Part shown: piece after piece, positions 48,870 to 52,800 of the stretch
Layout: each line of letters starts with the position of its first letter
How positions within the stretch are numbered: position 1 is the stretch's first letter
Assembly (NCBI GenBank): GCA_903847415.1
Contig: CAINDR010000021.1
Span: 1 to 52,800 of the forward strand
Length of the DNA: 52,800 bases
Direction of reading: 5' to 3'
From: Candidatus Falkowiibacteriota bacterium
GTDB lineage: Bacteria; Patescibacteriota; Patescibacteriia; Patescibacteriales; UBA12465
The notes under the pieces: generated by a model
Databases searched by the model: none
Seen by the model: only the letters and a program-made list of their open reading frames with translations
What the model was told of the DNA's origin: nothing
Program-made: the position numbers and the translations under genes

Positions 48870-49805
48870 ATGTCTGATCGAGTAATTAAAAAAGAAAAAG
48901 TTTTAGTTATTTTGGGACCGACTGCGAGCGGAAAAACGGCTCTTGGGGTTTTTTTGGCTGCTCAGTTTAACGGAGAAATAATTTCCGCTGATAGCCGACA
49001 AGTTTTTAGAGGTATGGATATTGGTACCGGAAAAGATCTTGGTGAGTATTTAATTGATGGAAAAAAAATTGGTTATCATTTAATTGATGTTGTTCATCCA
49101 AATACCAATTTTAATTTAGCAAAATACCAACGCTTATCTTCTGTGGCGATTAAGGAGATTTTGGCACGCAAGAATCTGCCCATGATTGTTGGTGGTTCTG
49201 GTCTTTATCTTCAGGCAGTGGTTGATAACTTTACTCTTGCCAAAGGGAAGAGTGATCTGAAACTTCGGGGGGAATTAGAGCTTCTAGGGGCAGATGAATT
49301 ATTTTTAAAATTAAAAAAACAAGCACCCGATTTTGCAAATCAACTTAATAATAGTGATCGCCATAATGCGAGGCGTTTAGCGCGTTATTTAGAAATAGCA
49401 GCGATGGGAAGACTGGGGGAGGTTGGTAAACAAGAAGCAAAATATGATTTTTTAATTCTTGGAACTTATCGTCCGGGTGAAGAATTACGATCTCGGATTG
49501 CTTGTCGCTTGAGAGATCGCTTGGAAAAAGAAGGTTTGGTTGAAGAGGTAAAAAATTTACATCAAAAAGGGGTTTCCTGGAAACGGCTAATTTATTTTGG
49601 CTTAGAATATAAATTCGTGAGTTGGTTTTTGATGGGCAAATTAGATTACGACACAATGGTTTTTCGTTTAGAAACGGAAATTTGTCAGTTTGCGAAGCGG
49701 CAAAAATCTTGGTTTAAAAGATGGGAGGGGCAAGGAACAAAAATTAATTGGGTTAGCGGTAAGGATGAAGCGATTGAGTTGGTGCGGAAATGGATCAGTA
49801 ATTAA
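48870..49805 (+). CDS. miaA: tRNA dimethylallyltransferase MiaA
   Basis: GPTASGKTALGVFLA, SADSRQVFRGMDIGTGK, GGSGLYLQAVV. Confidence 0.95.
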   Translation: MSDRVIKKEKVLVILGPTASGKTALGVFLAAQFNGEIISADSRQVFRGMDIGTGKDLGEYLIDGKKIGYHLIDVVHPNTNFNLAKYQRLSSVAIKEILARKNLPMIVGGSGLYLQAVVDNFTLAKGKSDLKLRGELELLGADELFLKLKKQAPDFANQLNNSDRHNARRLARYLEIAAMGRLGEVGKQEAKYDFLILGTYRPGEELRSRIACRLRDRLEKEGLVEEVKNLHQKGVSWKRLIYFGLEYKFVSWFLMGKLDYDTMVFRLETEICQFAKRQKSWFKRWEGQGTKINWVSGKDEAIELVRKWISN

Positions 49806-49817
49806 AAATTTAAATTT

Positions 49818-49852
49818 AAAAAAAATCCATTGTTTTTGACAATGGATTTTTA
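49818..49852. terminator. Bidirectional terminator between miaA and gatB
   Basis: AAAAATCCATTGT ttttg ACAATGGATTTTT. Confidence 0.8.
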
Positions 49853-49867
49853 GTATGAATATTTTTT

Positions 49868-51340
49868 TTATTTTAAATTATTTTCCAAGATTTCTTTGGT
49901 AATTTTTGGATCAGCTTTGCCAGCAGTTGCGGCCATCACCTTGCCCAGGAAAAACGCCATTAGTGGTAATTTTCCACCTTTATATTCAGCGACTTGGCTT
50001 GGGAATTGAGAAATAATTTTTTTGGCGATTTTATCAATAGCTTCATTGTCGCTAATTATTTCTAGTCCAGATTCTTTAATGATTTCTTTGGCACCCATAT
50101 CAGTAGCAAGCATTTTGCTTAATACCTCTTGACCAATATTGCTGGTTATTTTTCCTTCATTAATAATAATGATTAACTCAGAAAATTTTTCTGGGTTAAT
50201 TTTTGCGTCACCAATTTTAGTACCAGTGCTATTAAGATTCTTAAGTAATTCACTAACAATCCAGCCGGCTGCGTTTGGTGCTAAATTTATTTTTTTGGCT
50301 TTTTCTAGATGACTAAAAACTTCTTCAGCGAAATTAACTAATTTTTGGTCGTCAACTAATTGGTCGGCAATTTCTTTTTTTAAAGCATAGGTGGACATGA
50401 GTCTATTTTTTTTATCTTCTGGTAACTCGATTAGCTCTTCTCTGATTTTTGCTAACCACTGATCATCAATTCTAATTGGCGGAATATCTGGCTCAGGGAA
50501 ATAACGATAATCAGCAGCGCTTTCTTTGACGCGTTGAGAAACGGTAATATTCTTTGAATCGTCAAAGCCACGAGTTTCAGCGATAATTTTTTGACCATTA
50601 TCTAGCTCTTGGGATTGTCTATTAATTTCAAAATTAATTGCTTTTTCAACAGCCCGAAAAGAGTTGATATTTTTTACTTCAACTTTGTGATTTAATTTTT
50701 TTGAGCCAATTGGTAAAATCTGGCCATTTTCGTATTTCCAGGTTCCGACCTCTTGAACACTGATATTTGCCTCACAACGCATTTCTCCTTTTTCAAGATC
50801 AGCATTGCTAGCTCCAAGATAACGCAAAATTCTCTGGTAATTTTGACAGAATTTTTTGGCTTCTTCGGCGCTCCGAATTGTTGGCTCGGTCACAAGTTCT
50901 AGTAATGGAGCACCGGCACGATTAAAATCAATTAGGGTATAGTTAGAGTTCTTGGGGTGAAAAGACTTGCCAGTATCTTCCTCTAAATGAATGCGGGTAA
51001 TAAGAATATCATTGCCATCTAGGTTGATTTTTCCATGATGAGCGAAGGGAAGATTGTATTGAGAAATTTGATATCCTTTTGGTAGATCTGGATAAAAATA
51101 ATTTTTACGATCAAATTTGGAAAAAAGGTTGATTTCACAGTTGTGAGCCAAGCCAACCAAAATATTTAGTTCGATTGCCCTTTTATTTGGCACTGGCAAA
51201 GTTCCTGGGTGGCCAAGACAAATTGGGCAGGTGGCACTATTTTGAATCATCCCCGAAGAATTAGGGCAGGAGCAAAACATTTTACTAGCAGTTTTTAGCT
51301 CAGCATGGATTTCCAGGCCAATAATTATATCGTATTTCAT
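49868..51340 (-). CDS. gatB: Asp-tRNA(Asn)/Glu-tRNA(Gln) amidotransferase subunit B
   Basis: IIGLEIHAELKTASKMFCSC, CLGHPGTLPVPN, YFYPDLPKGYQISQY. Confidence 0.97.
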   Translation of the reverse strand: MKYDIIIGLEIHAELKTASKMFCSCPNSSGMIQNSATCPICLGHPGTLPVPNKRAIELNILVGLAHNCEINLFSKFDRKNYFYPDLPKGYQISQYNLPFAHHGKINLDGNDILITRIHLEEDTGKSFHPKNSNYTLIDFNRAGAPLLELVTEPTIRSAEEAKKFCQNYQRILRYLGASNADLEKGEMRCEANISVQEVGTWKYENGQILPIGSKKLNHKVEVKNINSFRAVEKAINFEINRQSQELDNGQKIIAETRGFDDSKNITVSQRVKESAADYRYFPEPDIPPIRIDDQWLAKIREELIELPEDKKNRLMSTYALKKEIADQLVDDQKLVNFAEEVFSHLEKAKKINLAPNAAGWIVSELLKNLNSTGTKIGDAKINPEKFSELIIIINEGKITSNIGQEVLSKMLATDMGAKEIIKESGLEIISDNEAIDKIAKKIISQFPSQVAEYKGGKLPLMAFFLGKVMAATAGKADPKITKEILENNLK

Positions 51341-51411
51341 AGTATTATCTTAGCTTAAAAGTGCTTCAAAGGTCAAAGTTGTTTTTAAAAAAATCCTTTT
51401 TTGAAGGATTT

Positions 51412-51723
51412 TTAATTTTGAAGTTCGCGAGCCGTTTCGATTAGCCAGCGGTTGTCTTTATCTGGAAAAATTTCCTTAAGAGATCCGATGATGTAAGCCG
51501 CTATTTTTGTTGGCATTCCTCCGAAGAGGTCATTCATGATGATCATCGCCCCAATTTCAATTTTTTCTAATTTTTCTGGTGAATTTTCAAAGTTTTTTTC
51601 TAGGGCTTGTTTTTTAATTTCTTGAATTTCTTGTTCATAGCCAATAAGTTCCGATTTTAATTCCGGAATATTTTTTTTCAGTTTGTCTGTAAAATTAAAT
51701 AATGGCATAAATTCATTCTGCAA
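51412..51723 (-). CDS. Hypothetical protein
   Basis: 103-aa helical ORF between gatB and the dUTPase fusion. Confidence 0.5.
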   Translation of the reverse strand: MQNEFMPLFNFTDKLKKNIPELKSELIGYEQEIQEIKKQALEKNFENSPEKLEKIEIGAMIIMNDLFGGMPTKIAAYIIGSLKEIFPDKDNRWLIETARELQN

Positions 51724-51744
51724 TATTAATCAAAGGAAGTCAAG

Positions 51745-52800
51745 TTAAAACTTTCCAGTACTGCCAAATCCTCCATTTTCTCGTTTTGTGCTGTCTATAA
51801 TCTCTGACTCAATTAATTTGGTTTGGTTAATTGCTTGAATCAGAATCTGGGCAATTTTTTGCCCCTTGGTAATATTAAAAAAATCTTCGCTAAGGTTTTT
51901 GGCAATAATGATGATTTCTCCTCGATAGCCAGAATCAATAACTCCGCCCATTGTTTTTAATCCTTGGGCTGCAAGACTACTTTTATCCCAAATTAAACCG
52001 GCAAATCCCTGAGGAATAGCCATTTTAATGCCAGTGCTAATTTTAGTTTGTCCGTAAGGGGGAATTGAATAGTGGTCGATAGCGAAGAGGTCATAACCAG
52101 CATCAGAATCATGAGCTTTTTGGGGAAGTTTTGCGTCAGGAGTTATTTTTTCAACAAAAATAGATTCTGATTGTTTATTTTGATCTTGAGTTTCAGTCTC
52201 GATTTTTTCAAGAATATCTTCAGCTTGAAGACTTTCAACCTCCCTTACTTCTTCTTCGTTTTCGGAATTTTTTTCGATAGCGTTTAGTGATAAACTAAAA
52301 GCTTGGCGGTGGTTTTTGGTAATAATATCGGCTAAAACTGTGAAATTAGCAGTTTTTTTCACATTTTCGGCTTTTAGCATTTGGGAGACATAGATCCAAA
52401 TTAAAAAACCAATTTCTTCTCGGTCCATTACTCCTTTTTCATCAGTGCAGTTAACGAGGCGGTAGTTATGATTGTTTTCGGCAATTTCGCAATAGACCCC
52501 TTCTGCTTTTTTGAGATGCTCCAGGTTTTCTTCGTGAATATCTCTTGTTTTTCCGCTCCAATCTTCTCGTCCCCGATCTTTAGCAAGTTGTTGAGCAATT
52601 TCAGCATTTACCCTCAGGACCAAACAAAGGTCGGGGCGGGGAATCTTTAAGATGTCATGCTCTAATTCGCTGAGCCAGTTAAAAAATACTTTGCGCTCCA
52701 GAGGGTTATCAATTTTTCCCCCTTGATGAGCCATATTGGAGGAAGTGTAGCGGTTACAAAGGACAATCTTTCCTTCCGATAGCCATTCTCGAATTTGGCG
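51745..52800 (-). CDS. Bifunctional thymidylate kinase-dUTPase fusion (partial, continues past the window edge)
   Basis: Frame is open to the window edge: RQIREWLSEGKIVLCNRYTSSNMAHQG (Tmk) ... C-terminal dUTPase HDSDAGYDLFAID, WDKSSLAAQGLKTMGGVIDSGYRGE, ENGGFGSTGKF. Confidence 0.85.
   Translation of the reverse strand, partial: RQIREWLSEGKIVLCNRYTSSNMAHQGGKIDNPLERKVFFNWLSELEHDILKIPRPDLCLVLRVNAEIAQQLAKDRGREDWSGKTRDIHEENLEHLKKAEGVYCEIAENNHNYRLVNCTDEKGVMDREEIGFLIWIYVSQMLKAENVKKTANFTVLADIITKNHRQAFSLSLNAIEKNSENEEEVREVESLQAEDILEKIETETQDQNKQSESIFVEKITPDAKLPQKAHDSDAGYDLFAIDHYSIPPYGQTKISTGIKMAIPQGFAGLIWDKSSLAAQGLKTMGGVIDSGYRGEIIIIAKNLSEDFFNITKGQKIAQILIQAINQTKLIESEIIDSTKRENGGFGSTGKF

Overview
This is an AT-rich bacterial window using the standard stop set. 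Gene content suggests Patescibacteria/CPR, but that is inferred from family content and not proven. The right two-thirds is mostly housekeeping. It holds a two-component operon with an isoprenoid-synthase-like protein, PBP2, a CIRCE/hrcA heat-shock cluster (a NUDIX-like/GrpE fusion, Hsp20, DnaK, DnaJ), TatD, a complete F0F1-ATP synthase interrupted by an antisense small membrane gene, UppP, MltG, DUF3160, MiaB, MiaA, GatB and a Tmk-dUTPase fusion running off the right edge. The left third is accessory and contains the most interesting material. (i) A six-gene cassette (methyltransferase, purine-type PRTase, two P-loop kinases, GT-B glycosyltransferase, NUDIX; ~10145-14507) is bounded by a 101-bp direct repeat (10044-10144 / 14508-14608, one mismatch). 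That repeat is exactly the argS 3' end plus the 3' end of a convergent toxin gene, so the cassette appears to have been inserted recently between argS and a Panacea-type toxin-antitoxin pair. (ii) A second block (AbiL-like RloA/RloB pair, methyltransferase, NUDIX, HIT) is similarly bounded by a 195-bp direct repeat of a GNAT gene 3' end (1109-1303 / 4959-5153, 14 mismatches). (iii) A gene-fragment graveyard lies upstream of proS. No integrase or transposase is visible. All family assignments come from motif reading; no searches were run.
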